From positions 44,455-108,454 of the forward strand of contig DEDL01000033.1 of assembly GCA_002349525.1 (NCBI GenBank): a stretch of DNA of 64,000 bases, written 5' to 3'. The stretch comes from Lachnoclostridium sp. UBA2905. GTDB lineage: Bacteria > Bacillota > Clostridia > Lachnospirales > Lachnospiraceae. Below, one piece after another: positions 1-8,212 of this stretch; positions within the stretch are counted from its first letter, which is position 1; every line of letters starts with the position of its first letter. Made by a program: the position numbers and the translations under genes. A model generated the notes under the pieces. The model did no database searches. It saw only the letters and a program-made list of their open reading frames with translations, and was not told the DNA's origin.

Positions 1-184
1 GCATATATTATGGTATCATAACGCTTTAGCGGATTAATCTTGGCTGTGGAGTGATTCCCTGCTGAGATAAATGTTTTGTGAGGCTTGCATAGCCGTTTAT
101 AAGAATTATGTCAGCAAGCTTTGATTTACTGGCGGACCACAGTAAGCTTTGCAAACGGATCTTGAATTTAAGGGGTGAGAATAC

Positions 185-2698
185 ATGTCTGATAATACGA
201 GTAAAAAAGCAGAAGCAAAAAAGCATAAAAAGCGAAAAAAACAGAAAAAGCATCCTAAACTTCGACTTGCATTGAAGCTTATTTTTCTGCTTGTACTGTT
301 AGGTGCTGTTGCACTTGCTATTTTATTTTATATGAAATATGGCGATGATATTTCAGGTGCATATCAGTCGGCGGTGGAAACTGTAGAGAATTCTTCGGTG
401 GAAACCTTTAGAGCCAACCAGACATCACTGGTGTTTGATGATAAGGAAAACCAGATAGCAGTATTGAAGGGTGAAAAGGATGTTTACTATGTAACCTTAG
501 ACTATGTACCCCAGGCGGCAAAGGATGCATTTATTGTGACCGAGGACAAAAAATTCTATTCCCACAGGGGAATTGACATTAAGGGAATTACTGCCGCGGC
601 TGTAGAACTGGTGAAGAACCGGGGCAGGATTACAAGAGGTGGAAGTACCATAACACAGCAGGTTGCAAAGCTTGTATTTCTTACCAATGCCCGTACATTT
701 TCCCGTAAGATAAATGAGATATTTATTTCGCTGGAGCTTGAAAAGAAATATTCTAAGGATGAGATTCTTGAGTTTTATCTGAACAATATTTATTTTGCCA
801 ATGGATATTATGGTATAGAGGCAGCAAGTAAGGGGTATTTCAGTAAAAGCTGCAATGAACTGTCACTTTCACAGCTCATTTTTCTATGCGCCATACCAAA
901 CAGTCCTACAAGGTATGATCCTATTGAGAATTTTGATAATACCATAGAGCGAAGAAATCGTATCCTTGATCAGATGCTTGCAGCCGGAAAGATTACTGAT
1001 GAAGAATACAGTGATGCTTACAGCGAGGAGATTACTCTTAAAATTCCTGAAAAGCCAAAGCGTAATGCTATAGAAACCTATGCCATGAACTGTACTGTTA
1101 AGGCACTTATGAAGGTTCAGGGATTTGTGTTTAAGAACTATTTTAAGAGCGAGGAAGAACAGAATGAATATAATGAGCAGTACAGCGATACGTATTCAGA
1201 CTGTCAGCAGCTTTTATTCCGTTCAGGTTACAGGGTCTATACGTCTCTCAACATGAAGAAGCAGAAGAAGCTTCAAAAGGCTATTGATGAGCAGCTTAAG
1301 GAAGATAAGGAAAAGGGCGAGGACGGAATATACGAATTCCAGGGAGCCGGTGTATGTATAAGCAACAAGACCGGAAAGGTTGTTGCCATTTCTGGAGGAC
1401 GTAAGCAGAATATCACCGGATATACTTTTAACCGTGCATTTCAAAGTTATAGACAGCCGGGAAGTTCCATAAAGCCTATTCTTGTATATGCCCCTGCATT
1501 TGAAAGAGAATATACACTTACAAGTGTTGTCAGGGACGAGCCTATTAAGGATGGTCCTAAGAACTCTAATGGACGATATATGGGCGGTATAACACTTAGA
1601 ACTGCCATAGAGCAGTCAGTTAATACTGTTGCCTGGAAGCTTTTTAACGAGCTTTCGCCAAAGGTTGGGCTGAATTATCTTTTGAGAATGAACTTTTCAA
1701 AAATAACTAAGGAAGATTATACACTATCTTCATCACTTGGTGGTCTTACTAATGGAGCCAGTACAGTTGAGATGGCATCTGCCTATGCAGCTCTTGAAAA
1801 TAAGGGTGTATTCAGAGAACCAACCTGTATTGTTAAGATAACAGATGCCCAGGGCAATGTTATTGTTGATAAGAAGGACTTTGAGAAAAAACGTGTGTAT
1901 AAAGAAGAAGCGGCAAAGATTACCACAGAGGGACTTATGGGTGTTCTGACCCGTGGTACAGGACGCGGATATGCCCTTACAGATATGCCATGTGCTGGTA
2001 AAACAGGAACAACCAACGATAAAAAGGATGGATGGTTTGCCGGTTATACACCATATTACACAACAGTAATCTGGGTAGGTAATGACATTCCAAGGAGCAG
2101 GGATGACCTGTTAGGTAATACTTATCCACTTAAGATATGGTATGACTATATGACACAGATTCATGAGAATCTTGAGTCAAAGCAATTCCCGGGCTTTGAG
2201 GAAACAGGCAATAATTATAATTCATACCATAACAGCTACAGTTCACAGAGAAAAGATTACAGCAATAATGAATCTGATGAAGACAGTGCAACTGCAGCTC
2301 CGGATAGTGATTCGGATAATGCAGAAAGTGATTCAAATGAACCTGCAGCTCCTGCGGATGATGGTCAGAATTCACAGGATAATCAGACATCAGTTACAGT
2401 TCCGGATCCAGGTAATACAGCTCCTGGTTCGTCTTCTGATACAGGAAGTCAGGGAAATCCGGGAAACACTTCGCAGGGTGACTCCGGAAATCAGAACTCA
2501 TCAGGTGACTCCGGTTCATCAGGTAATTCTAATCAGCTTGGTCAGGGAAGCCATGGTAGTGGTCAGGATGGCAGTGGAAACCAGGGCCAGGGCAGCCAGA
2601 GTTCAGGAAAAAATCCTGGTGATGGAGGCCAGAGTTCTTCTGATGGACAGATGGCGCCATCAGGAGATGGTTCATCAGAAAGTGATGGAGATATATAA
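185..2698 (+). CDS. class A penicillin-binding protein (PBP1A-type glycosyltransferase/transpeptidase)
   Basis: Bifunctional peptidoglycan synthase that polymerises lipid II and cross-links stem peptides at the outer face of the membrane. A Lys-rich cytoplasmic N-terminus (residues 7-30) is followed by one membrane segment (about 35-55). The GT51 domain carries VTEDKKFYSHRGID with catalytic Glu120, then RGGSTITQQVAK. The transpeptidase domain shows GSSIKP (nucleophile Ser427), EQSVNT and AGKTGTT. After about residue 680 comes a tail of some 155 residues rich in Ser, Gly, Asn, Gln and Asp, probably a disordered wall-spanning extension. The ATG at 185 has a GGGGTGAG ribosome site 6 bases upstream. 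Bases 1-184 contain no gene I can support. Family assignment is secure; the exact paralogue name is not. Confidence 0.95.
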   Translation: MSDNTSKKAEAKKHKKRKKQKKHPKLRLALKLIFLLVLLGAVALAILFYMKYGDDISGAYQSAVETVENSSVETFRANQTSLVFDDKENQIAVLKGEKDVYYVTLDYVPQAAKDAFIVTEDKKFYSHRGIDIKGITAAAVELVKNRGRITRGGSTITQQVAKLVFLTNARTFSRKINEIFISLELEKKYSKDEILEFYLNNIYFANGYYGIEAASKGYFSKSCNELSLSQLIFLCAIPNSPTRYDPIENFDNTIERRNRILDQMLAAGKITDEEYSDAYSEEITLKIPEKPKRNAIETYAMNCTVKALMKVQGFVFKNYFKSEEEQNEYNEQYSDTYSDCQQLLFRSGYRVYTSLNMKKQKKLQKAIDEQLKEDKEKGEDGIYEFQGAGVCISNKTGKVVAISGGRKQNITGYTFNRAFQSYRQPGSSIKPILVYAPAFEREYTLTSVVRDEPIKDGPKNSNGRYMGGITLRTAIEQSVNTVAWKLFNELSPKVGLNYLLRMNFSKITKEDYTLSSSLGGLTNGASTVEMASAYAALENKGVFREPTCIVKITDAQGNVIVDKKDFEKKRVYKEEAAKITTEGLMGVLTRGTGRGYALTDMPCAGKTGTTNDKKDGWFAGYTPYYTTVIWVGNDIPRSRDDLLGNTYPLKIWYDYMTQIHENLESKQFPGFEETGNNYNSYHNSYSSQRKDYSNNESDEDSATAAPDSDSDNAESDSNEPAAPADDGQNSQDNQTSVTVPDPGNTAPGSSSDTGSQGNPGNTSQGDSGNQNSSGDSGSSGNSNQLGQGSHGSGQDGSGNQGQGSQSSGKNPGDGGQSSSDGQMAPSGDGSSESDGDI

Positions 2699-2740
2699 AA
2701 GACGGTCAGAATTTGCTTAAGCAAACAGGCAGGGATTTTG

Positions 2741-2813
2741 TTGAAGTAAACAGGGGGGAATGAACTGCCTATACTTCAAAGGGGTGTAACTGCTGGTAAA
2801 TTCCCGTGCTAAC
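2741..2813 (+). promoter_or_regulatory. possible pseudoknotted RNA leader
   Basis: An 8-bp stem (2741-2748 with 2772-2779, TTGAAGTA/TACTTCAA) encloses a G-rich loop whose GGGAAT (2756-2761) can pair with ATTCCC at 2800-2805, an H-type pseudoknot geometry. It lies just before an intrinsic terminator and a small gene, which is the layout of a transcription-terminating riboswitch. I do not recognise a known class. Evidence is hand-found complementarity only. Confidence 0.35.
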
Positions 2814-2876
2814 ATAATAGCAGGTGTTATTATTTGTGATTTTTCTCATCACAATAACACCGGCTATTATTTTTTT
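2814..2876 (+). terminator. intrinsic terminator
   Basis: A long near-perfect hairpin (arm 2814-2840 with arm 2848-2870, core GGTGTTATT/AATAACACC) is followed by seven T. It ends just before the ribosome binding site of the small gene at 2894, so it could act as an attenuator for that gene as well as terminating transcription from the PBP gene. Confidence 0.85.
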
Positions 2877-2893
2877 GGGGGAGATCTTTGCAT

Positions 2894-3106
2894 ATGTATA
2901 TTGTGGTTAAGGAAGAATTTGAAAGCAGGGATTGCGGCAGATACTCGTCATATGGTGTTATGGACATGGAAAATAAACGGGTAATATCTGATGTAAGCAT
3001 GAATAGAAAGAAAATGACGGTTTTTGTGGAAAAGCTAAATGCTCTAGGGCTTGCACCCATACATCTTTTAGATGTTATTGAAGATGAACTAAATGAACTT
3101 GTGTGA
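2894..3106 (+). CDS. small conserved protein, DUF6514-like
   Basis: A 70-residue soluble protein of unknown function. It has a beta-rich N-terminus (MYIVVKEEFES) and a helical C-terminus containing FVEKLNALGLAPIHLLDVIE, which matches my memory of the DUF6514 family of Lachnospiraceae small proteins. No signal peptide or membrane segment is visible. I prefer the ATG at 2894 (GGGGGAG 10 bases upstream) to the in-frame TTG at 2888, which would be only 4 bases from it. The gene stands alone behind a terminator and a possible structured leader. Existence is likely; the family label is from memory. Confidence 0.65.
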   Translation: MYIVVKEEFESRDCGRYSSYGVMDMENKRVISDVSMNRKKMTVFVEKLNALGLAPIHLLDVIEDELNELV

Positions 3107-3232
3107 GAACTGATTCACTGCACCCTCCACTCCGTTTAGATGGTAGCAAAACCATTGTTTGCCATACAATGTGAGCCCTCGCAGAGAGTTTATCTGCAAA
3201 TTTATAGTTTTTGAAATATTTTTTTCATAAAT

Positions 3233-3258
3233 TTGACATATTCCTTGCTTAATATAAC
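3233..3258 (+). promoter_or_regulatory. possible sigma-A promoter of the LRR protein gene
   Basis: TTGACA at 3233-3238 is followed by an AT-rich -10 candidate (TATAAC at 3253, spacer 14; or TAACTT at 3255, spacer 16). Spacing is not ideal, so this is tentative. Confidence 0.4.
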
Positions 3259-3297
3259 TTAAAGAACAAAAAGATTATTCAAGGGAGGATGTAGAAA

Positions 3298-5646
3298 ATG
3301 AAATCTAAATTTTTAAAAGGAGTGCCAGTATTGGCAGGAACATTAATGTGTGTCCTTGTGGCAGCTTCAGGTACAGCTCTTGCAGCTGATCAGATGGCCC
3401 AGCCTGTAAACATTGACCAGAACAGTTTTCCAGACAGTGCATTCAGACAGTATGTATCAACAGTAGCAGATGCGGATCACAACAATTCATTGTCAGAGAG
3501 CGAGATTAAAAGCATTACAAATATTAATCTCAGAGGTACAGGCGTAGAAAACCTTACCGGTATCGAAAAGTTTACCGGGCTCAGAACTCTTGACTGTAGT
3601 AATAATAAGCTTAAGAAGCTGAATCTTTCAGGCAATACATTACTTGAAACAGTTAATGCCTCAGGCAATGATATTGTGGAAGCAGAATTATCAAAGAATG
3701 CTTCACTTATGAATCTTGACCTTTCAGAAAATGAACTGACAAAGGTTGATCTTAAGGAATGCAAGTCACTCATATCAGTTAATTTGTCATATAATGAGCT
3801 TCAGACAATTGATTTTACCGGTAATCAGTATGTTTCCAGTGTTAATGTAAGCCACAATGATATTGTGCTGGCTGATTTTACTGCCAATGAAGCTCTTACA
3901 TATACAGATTGTTCTTATAACAAGCTTATTGGTCTTAAATGTGCAAAATCAACTGATGTACTTATTGCTGACCACAATGAATTATCTGTGGCAGATTTTA
4001 AGGAAGCTAAGAATATCAGAAATATTAATCTCTCGGCTAACAATCTTTACAGATTAGACGTAAGTGCATGTGAGAAGCTTACATCACTTAATGTAGCAGA
4101 TAACAATTTATTTGCCCTTGATCTTTCAGCCAACAAAAATCTTAAGCAGGAAAACATTAATTGCCAGGGCAATGGTGGAGAAATGTTCGTAGCTAACAGC
4201 AATGAGGCTTCAATCAGGGATACAGGAATTGTTCTTGATAAAATAACAGAAATTAAGGAAAATGATGTTAAGAAGGGTGAAACACTTGTAATAGGTAAGG
4301 ATGGTAAGGTGCCTGAGGAGGTTCATTACACATATGATTTTGGTAATAAAACAAAGGGTGATTTTGTGATTAAGCCTGTAACAGAAAAGAAGCTTGTTCT
4401 TCCAGTTACTAAGGCAGATATCTTCCTTACATCAAATGAAAAACAGCCTGAGTATCCATTTAGAGCGATAGCACTTGGAACAGAAACAAATATTAAGTGG
4501 ACATCATCAGACAGCAAGGTGGCTACAGTTACGGAAAATGGTCTTGTAAGTCCTGTAAGTGTTGGAACTGCAACATTGACTGCATCAGCAGATGGATATG
4601 ACAGCGTTAAAGTTGAAATCAGTGTCTATAAGGAAGGAACAACAGTAGGTATAGATTCAATTCCTGTGCAGATATATACAGGAAAGGAGATTACACCGGC
4701 TGTTACAGTAAAGCTTTCAGACACAATACTTGTTAAGGATACTGATTATACTGTAGCTTATAAAAATAATATTAATGTTGGAACTGCAACAGTAACAGTA
4801 ACCGGTAAAGGCAGATATTCATTTGTTAAAACAGCTGAATTCAAAATCTGCTATAATATTTCAAGCGTAGTTGCAGATACAATTCCTAACCAGATGTATA
4901 CAGGAAAGGAAGTTACACCTGCAGTCGTTCTTAAGAATGCAACAGTAACACTTGTTAAGGATAAAGATTACACACTTGCATATACTAATAACACAGCAAT
5001 AGGAACTGCAATTATTACAATTACCGGTAAGGGTGATTATATAGGAACAAAGATTGTATCATTTAACATTGCTGTACCTCAGGTAGAGAATCTTACATGC
5101 TCTACCCATAAGAAGACATCACTTACACTTACATGGAACAAGATAAGCGGAGTGGCTGGTTACAGAATTTACAGATACAATAATACAACTAAGAAATACG
5201 AGTACCTTAGACAGCTTAATGGTGAGGATGCATACACATATACTGATGCAAACCTTACAGCAGGAACAAAGTACAAATACAGAGTGCGTGCATTTGTACT
5301 TGTGGGAGCTGAGAAGAAATATGGTACTTACAGTGCAAAATATAAGACATATACTAATCCTAAGAAGGTTACTCTTAAAGTAAAGGCTGGTGCCAGGGGA
5401 ACAAGAAAGGCTATTCTTTCATGGAAGAAGACCACATATACAACAGGCTATAGAATCTACATGAAGAAGGGTAACGGAAGCTTCAAAAAGATTAAGGAGC
5501 TTAAGGGATCAACTAAGGTTTCTTATACAAAGACACGTCTTTCAAAGGGTTCAACTTACTACTTTAAGGTAAGAGCCTACAAGACTATTAATGGCAAGAA
5601 TAACTATGGTTCATATAGTACAATTAAAACTGTAGTTGCAAGATAA
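3298..5646 (+). CDS. secreted leucine-rich-repeat protein with Ig-like and fibronectin type III domains
   Basis: An exported 782-residue protein. The signal peptide (1-29) ends ...SGTALA before AD. Residues 58-69 (DADHNNSLSESE) form a canonical EF-hand loop with Asp, Asp, Asn, Ser, Ser and Glu at positions 1, 3, 5, 7, 9 and 12. About ten internalin-like leucine-rich repeats of roughly 21 residues follow (about 75-285, e.g. LMNLDLSENELTKVDL). Next come a Big_2-type Ig-like domain (about 360-445), two copies of a beta-rich repeat (IPVQIYTGKEITPAV and IPNQMYTGKEVTPAV), and two FN3-type domains to the C-terminus. There is no LPXTG anchor, so it is probably secreted or held by non-covalent wall contacts. 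The role is likely adhesion or substrate binding; the ligand is unknown. GGAGG sits 9 bases before the ATG. Confidence 0.88.
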   Translation: MKSKFLKGVPVLAGTLMCVLVAASGTALAADQMAQPVNIDQNSFPDSAFRQYVSTVADADHNNSLSESEIKSITNINLRGTGVENLTGIEKFTGLRTLDCSNNKLKKLNLSGNTLLETVNASGNDIVEAELSKNASLMNLDLSENELTKVDLKECKSLISVNLSYNELQTIDFTGNQYVSSVNVSHNDIVLADFTANEALTYTDCSYNKLIGLKCAKSTDVLIADHNELSVADFKEAKNIRNINLSANNLYRLDVSACEKLTSLNVADNNLFALDLSANKNLKQENINCQGNGGEMFVANSNEASIRDTGIVLDKITEIKENDVKKGETLVIGKDGKVPEEVHYTYDFGNKTKGDFVIKPVTEKKLVLPVTKADIFLTSNEKQPEYPFRAIALGTETNIKWTSSDSKVATVTENGLVSPVSVGTATLTASADGYDSVKVEISVYKEGTTVGIDSIPVQIYTGKEITPAVTVKLSDTILVKDTDYTVAYKNNINVGTATVTVTGKGRYSFVKTAEFKICYNISSVVADTIPNQMYTGKEVTPAVVLKNATVTLVKDKDYTLAYTNNTAIGTAIITITGKGDYIGTKIVSFNIAVPQVENLTCSTHKKTSLTLTWNKISGVAGYRIYRYNNTTKKYEYLRQLNGEDAYTYTDANLTAGTKYKYRVRAFVLVGAEKKYGTYSAKYKTYTNPKKVTLKVKAGARGTRKAILSWKKTTYTTGYRIYMKKGNGSFKKIKELKGSTKVSYTKTRLSKGSTYYFKVRAYKTINGKNNYGSYSTIKTVVAR

Positions 5647-5690
5647 ATATAAGTACTTGAAAAATGTCAGAAAATGGTCGATTAAAATTC

Positions 5691-5719
5691 TTGCATTATT
5701 TATAAAAATGTTATAGAAT
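5691..5719 (+). promoter_or_regulatory. sigma-A promoter of the 6S RNA
   Basis: TTGCAT (5691-5696), a 17-base spacer and TAGAAT (5714-5719). It places the start close to the first base of the predicted 6S RNA closing stem. Confidence 0.65.
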
Positions 5720-5727
5720 GTAATCAG

Positions 5728-5952
5728 AAGTTAATCAGAAACTAGCCTGGGATGTTCGACAAACCTTGGCGTTTGAACCTACAATACTTTAAACGGGATT
5801 CCTATATTTTTAAATGGATGTCGGGCCGTCACTGCTGCATTATGCGGTATACATGTAACAACGGATGACTGAAATTTATGTGCGGTTGCCCACCTAGCAA
5901 TGAGCTAGGAGTCAAAAACCAGGGAACGGCATTTTGGGTATTTGATTAAGTA
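5728..5952 (+). ncRNA. ssrS: 6S RNA
   Basis: A non-coding transcript that binds sigma-A RNA polymerase by mimicking an open promoter. The 5' part has CTGGGATGTTCG at 5747-5758 and the 3' part GGCATTTTGGG at 5928-5938; these pair to form the closing stem, the same arrangement as GAGATGTTCG/GGCATCTCGG in E. coli 6S RNA. TTAATCA (5731-5737) and TGATTAA (5943-5949) extend it. TTTGAACCTAC and the long internal bubble also fit. No protein frame is supported here. The call rests on motif recall and manual pairing; a covariance search would settle it. Confidence 0.78.
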
Positions 5953-6013
5953 ATCTGAATATTGCGTATTTTGTTAGAATGTAAATTTCATCATATAATT
6001 CATTACTTTCTGA

Positions 6014-6055
6014 GAAAGAGACATATCACAATCCTGTGATATGTCTCTTTCTTAT
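6014..6055. terminator. bidirectional intrinsic terminator
   Basis: A perfect 17-bp hairpin (6014-6030 with 6035-6051, GAAAGAGACATATCACA arms) is followed on the plus strand by TTATTTTT. It lies between the 6S RNA and the converging minus-strand gene at 6075 and can serve both. Confidence 0.85.
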
Positions 6056-6074
6056 TTTTATACGTATACTCTTT

Positions 6075-6506
6075 TTATACTCTGGCTTTCTTTAAGACCT
6101 CTTTAACAGATTCAAGCAACATCATTTCTGTGTACCTGCTGTCATCAGAAAGTATAACATTTTCGGGGTCAGTTTCATTGACTAACTGCTTTTCAATGTT
6201 TGCAAGAGATGGAGTAAGAAGAGGAAACATTGTTGTAACAGAGTCGTCAATGTTTTTCAGACTGACGGATTTTACCCGGTCGCTGTCAACTACAACCTCC
6301 ATATTAAGTAGAGTGTCATTCAGAGTAAGCTCCAGGGAATATGTACCGGGATTGTAAATCTTTGCCTGACTTTCTGTGGTCGGAGTCTGGTTTTTTCCGC
6401 CAAACAGTACAAATAACAATATCGCGATTGTTACGCCCAGTATAACAAAAAGTCCGGTGTATATAAGTTCTTTCATTTGGAATACAAGGATTTTGGTTCT
6501 GCCCAT
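6075..6506 (-). CDS. membrane-anchored protein with a degenerate FMN_bind-like domain
   Basis: 143 residues. One membrane segment (about 15-37, LIYTGLFVILGVTIAILLFV) is followed by a short linker and an extracytoplasmic domain starting YNPGTYSLELTLND and continuing MEVVVDSDRVKSVSL. That strand pattern resembles FMN_bind domains (PGTY then variable, then a strand ending in a V-x-V-x-hydrophobic run), but the SGAT motif that takes the covalent flavin is absent. The CAT at 6504-6506 is preferred over the longer frame because GGAGGC lies 7 bases upstream. It stands alone, converging on the 6S RNA. Function unknown; the fold relation is inference. Confidence 0.72.
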   Translation of the reverse strand: MGRTKILVFQMKELIYTGLFVILGVTIAILLFVLFGGKNQTPTTESQAKIYNPGTYSLELTLNDTLLNMEVVVDSDRVKSVSLKNIDDSVTTMFPLLTPSLANIEKQLVNETDPENVILSDDSRYTEMMLLESVKEVLKKARV

Positions 6507-6661
6507 TAGACTGCCTCCATTTTTTATTTTACTGTGTAGGTTTTGCCTATACATTTGTTGCTTTATTAGAAGTATATTTATAACTTGTTATAATAATTAC
6601 TAAAAAAATATGCAAAAAAAATTTTATTTATATTAAAACGGCACATTTGTAAAATTTTTTA

Positions 6662-6690
6662 TTGAAACATGTAAATTTGTGTAATATAAT
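6662..6690 (+). promoter_or_regulatory. sigma-A promoter of the BMP lipoprotein gene
   Basis: TTGAAA (6662-6667), exactly 17 bases, TATAAT (6685-6690). A near-consensus promoter giving a leader of about 37 bases before the GTG start at 6734. Confidence 0.8.
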
Positions 6691-6733
6691 TTGTCATATT
6701 AATTTTATCAAATATTTGAAGGAGGATTTAAAA

Positions 6734-8050
6734 GTGAGAAAACGTATTTCAAAATTACTTGTAGGTGCATTGCTTGCGACTTCTCTTATGGGATTTGCCG
6801 GATGTGGTAATTCAGACAATGCCGGAAAGTCAGAAGAGGATGCCAACGCTGTTGCAACTGAGGAAACAGCTACATCAGATGATGGTGCTGATAACGCTGA
6901 CAAAAAAGACCTTAAAGTTGGAGCAGTTATGCTTGGTGATGAGAATGAGGGATATACTTTCGCTCATATCGATGGTATTAAAAAGGCAGCTGAAAGCCTT
7001 GGAATGTCAGATGACCAGATAGTATGGAAATATTCAGTACCTGAAACAGCAGCAGCTTATGATGCAGCGGCAGACCTTGTTGACGCCGGATGTAATCTTA
7101 TTGTATCTAACAGCTATGGACATCAGTCATATATGAAACAGGCTGCAGAAGAGTTTCCTGATGTAACATTTGTTGCAATGACAGGTGATACAGCTAACCA
7201 GGACAACCTTCCTAATTTCAAGAATGCATTTACTAACATATATGAGTCACGTTATGTGTCAGGTGTAGTTGCCGGTGTAAAGATTAAAGAGCTTATGGAT
7301 GGCGGAAAGCTTGCTGACAACAACAAGGATGCAGACGGAAAAGTTAAGGTTGGATATGTTGGAGCTTATCCATATGCAGAGGTTGTATCTGGATATACAG
7401 CATTTTTCCTTGGAATCCAGTCTATTGTTCCAGATGTAACAATGGAAGTTCAGTATACAAACTCATGGTTTGATATCAATGCAGAGGGAGAAGCTGCTAA
7501 GGCTCTTATGGCTGACGGATGTGTTATTATCGGACAGCATGCAGACTCAACAGGTGCTCCAAGTGCAGTTGAAGAAGCATCAAAGACAGGAACACTTGCA
7601 TTCAGCGTTGGTTATAACGTAGATATGTTAAGCGTTGCACCTGATGTTGCTCTTACATCAGCAACTAACAACTGGTCAGTATACTATGCATATGCATTTA
7701 AGTGCATGATGGATGGTGAAGACATTGCAACTGACTGGGCAAAGGGATATGCTGATGATGCTGTTGCTATAACAGAGCTTGGAAGCGCATGCGCTGAAGG
7801 TACACAGGAAGCTGTTGACAGTGCTGTTGCAGGAATCAAAGACGGTTCAGTACATGTTTTTGATACAAGCAAATTTACTGTAGAAGGTAAGAAGATTGAT
7901 TCATATCATATTGATCTTAATGGTGACTTTAAGTGTGATGATGACAATCCGGATGCTGAGGCAGTTAAGGATGGTTACTTCCATGAGTCAGAGCTTAGAG
8001 CTGCTCCATCATTTGACCTTAGAATTGATGGAATTAAGGAGCTTAACTAA
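6734..8050 (+). CDS. BMP-family ABC transporter substrate-binding lipoprotein
   Basis: Extracytoplasmic binding protein of a BMP/PnrA-type importer, a family that typically binds purine nucleosides. The lipoprotein signal ends MGFAGC, with acidic linker residues after the Cys. The Bmp domain follows (about 55-420: KVGAVMLGDENEGYTFAHIDG, DLVDAGCNLIVSNSYGH, KVKVGYVGAYPYAEVVSGY). The GTG at 6734 is chosen because GGAGG ends 8 bases upstream and it yields a proper signal peptide; the longer frame overlaps the promoter. It has its own promoter and terminator, with the matching ATPase and two permeases starting 5.6 kb downstream, which allows it to be made in excess of the membrane parts. Confidence 0.92.
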   Translation: MRKRISKLLVGALLATSLMGFAGCGNSDNAGKSEEDANAVATEETATSDDGADNADKKDLKVGAVMLGDENEGYTFAHIDGIKKAAESLGMSDDQIVWKYSVPETAAAYDAAADLVDAGCNLIVSNSYGHQSYMKQAAEEFPDVTFVAMTGDTANQDNLPNFKNAFTNIYESRYVSGVVAGVKIKELMDGGKLADNNKDADGKVKVGYVGAYPYAEVVSGYTAFFLGIQSIVPDVTMEVQYTNSWFDINAEGEAAKALMADGCVIIGQHADSTGAPSAVEEASKTGTLAFSVGYNVDMLSVAPDVALTSATNNWSVYYAYAFKCMMDGEDIATDWAKGYADDAVAITELGSACAEGTQEAVDSAVAGIKDGSVHVFDTSKFTVEGKKIDSYHIDLNGDFKCDDDNPDAEAVKDGYFHESELRAAPSFDLRIDGIKELN

Positions 8051-8100
8051 GATTTTAGGGATAAAATTTATAATAGAATAATTATGCAGAATTAACCTAG

Positions 8101-8141
8101 AGTGCATGCCCGGTTTTAATGCTGGACATGCACTTATTTTC
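8101..8141 (+). terminator. intrinsic terminator
   Basis: Arms AGTGCATGCCCGG (8101-8113) and CTGGACATGCACT (8122-8134) with one bulge, then TATTTTCTT. It separates the BMP lipoprotein gene from the downstream operon. Confidence 0.85.
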
Positions 8142-8170
8142 TTGACAAGATATTGTTGTAATGCTAGCAT
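8142..8170 (+). promoter_or_regulatory. extended -10 sigma-A promoter
   Basis: TTGACA (8142-8147), 17-base spacer, TAGCAT (8165-8170) preceded by TGC (extended -10). It directly abuts the preceding terminator and would drive the solute-binding protein/histidine kinase operon. Confidence 0.8.
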
Positions 8171-8212
8171 TAAAGTAGGTGTTTTTTTGACAAATGAAAG
8201 GTCGTATTGCTT

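Noticed and set aside
26..253. 75-codon minus-strand frame at the window start
   Set aside because: It overlaps the PBP N-terminus and ribosome site and has no recognisable motif or start signal.
2163..2720. 185-codon open frame over the PBP C-terminus
   Set aside because: It is the +1 shadow of the Ser/Gly/Asn/Gln repeat region; composition (Arg/Ile/Met-rich) is that of a shifted low-complexity sequence.
3107..3232. Possible riboswitch before the LRR protein gene
   Set aside because: Only small hairpins (ATGGT/ACCAT, CATTGT/ACAATG, GCAGA/TCTGC) that overlap one another; no conserved core or terminator, so not reported as a feature.
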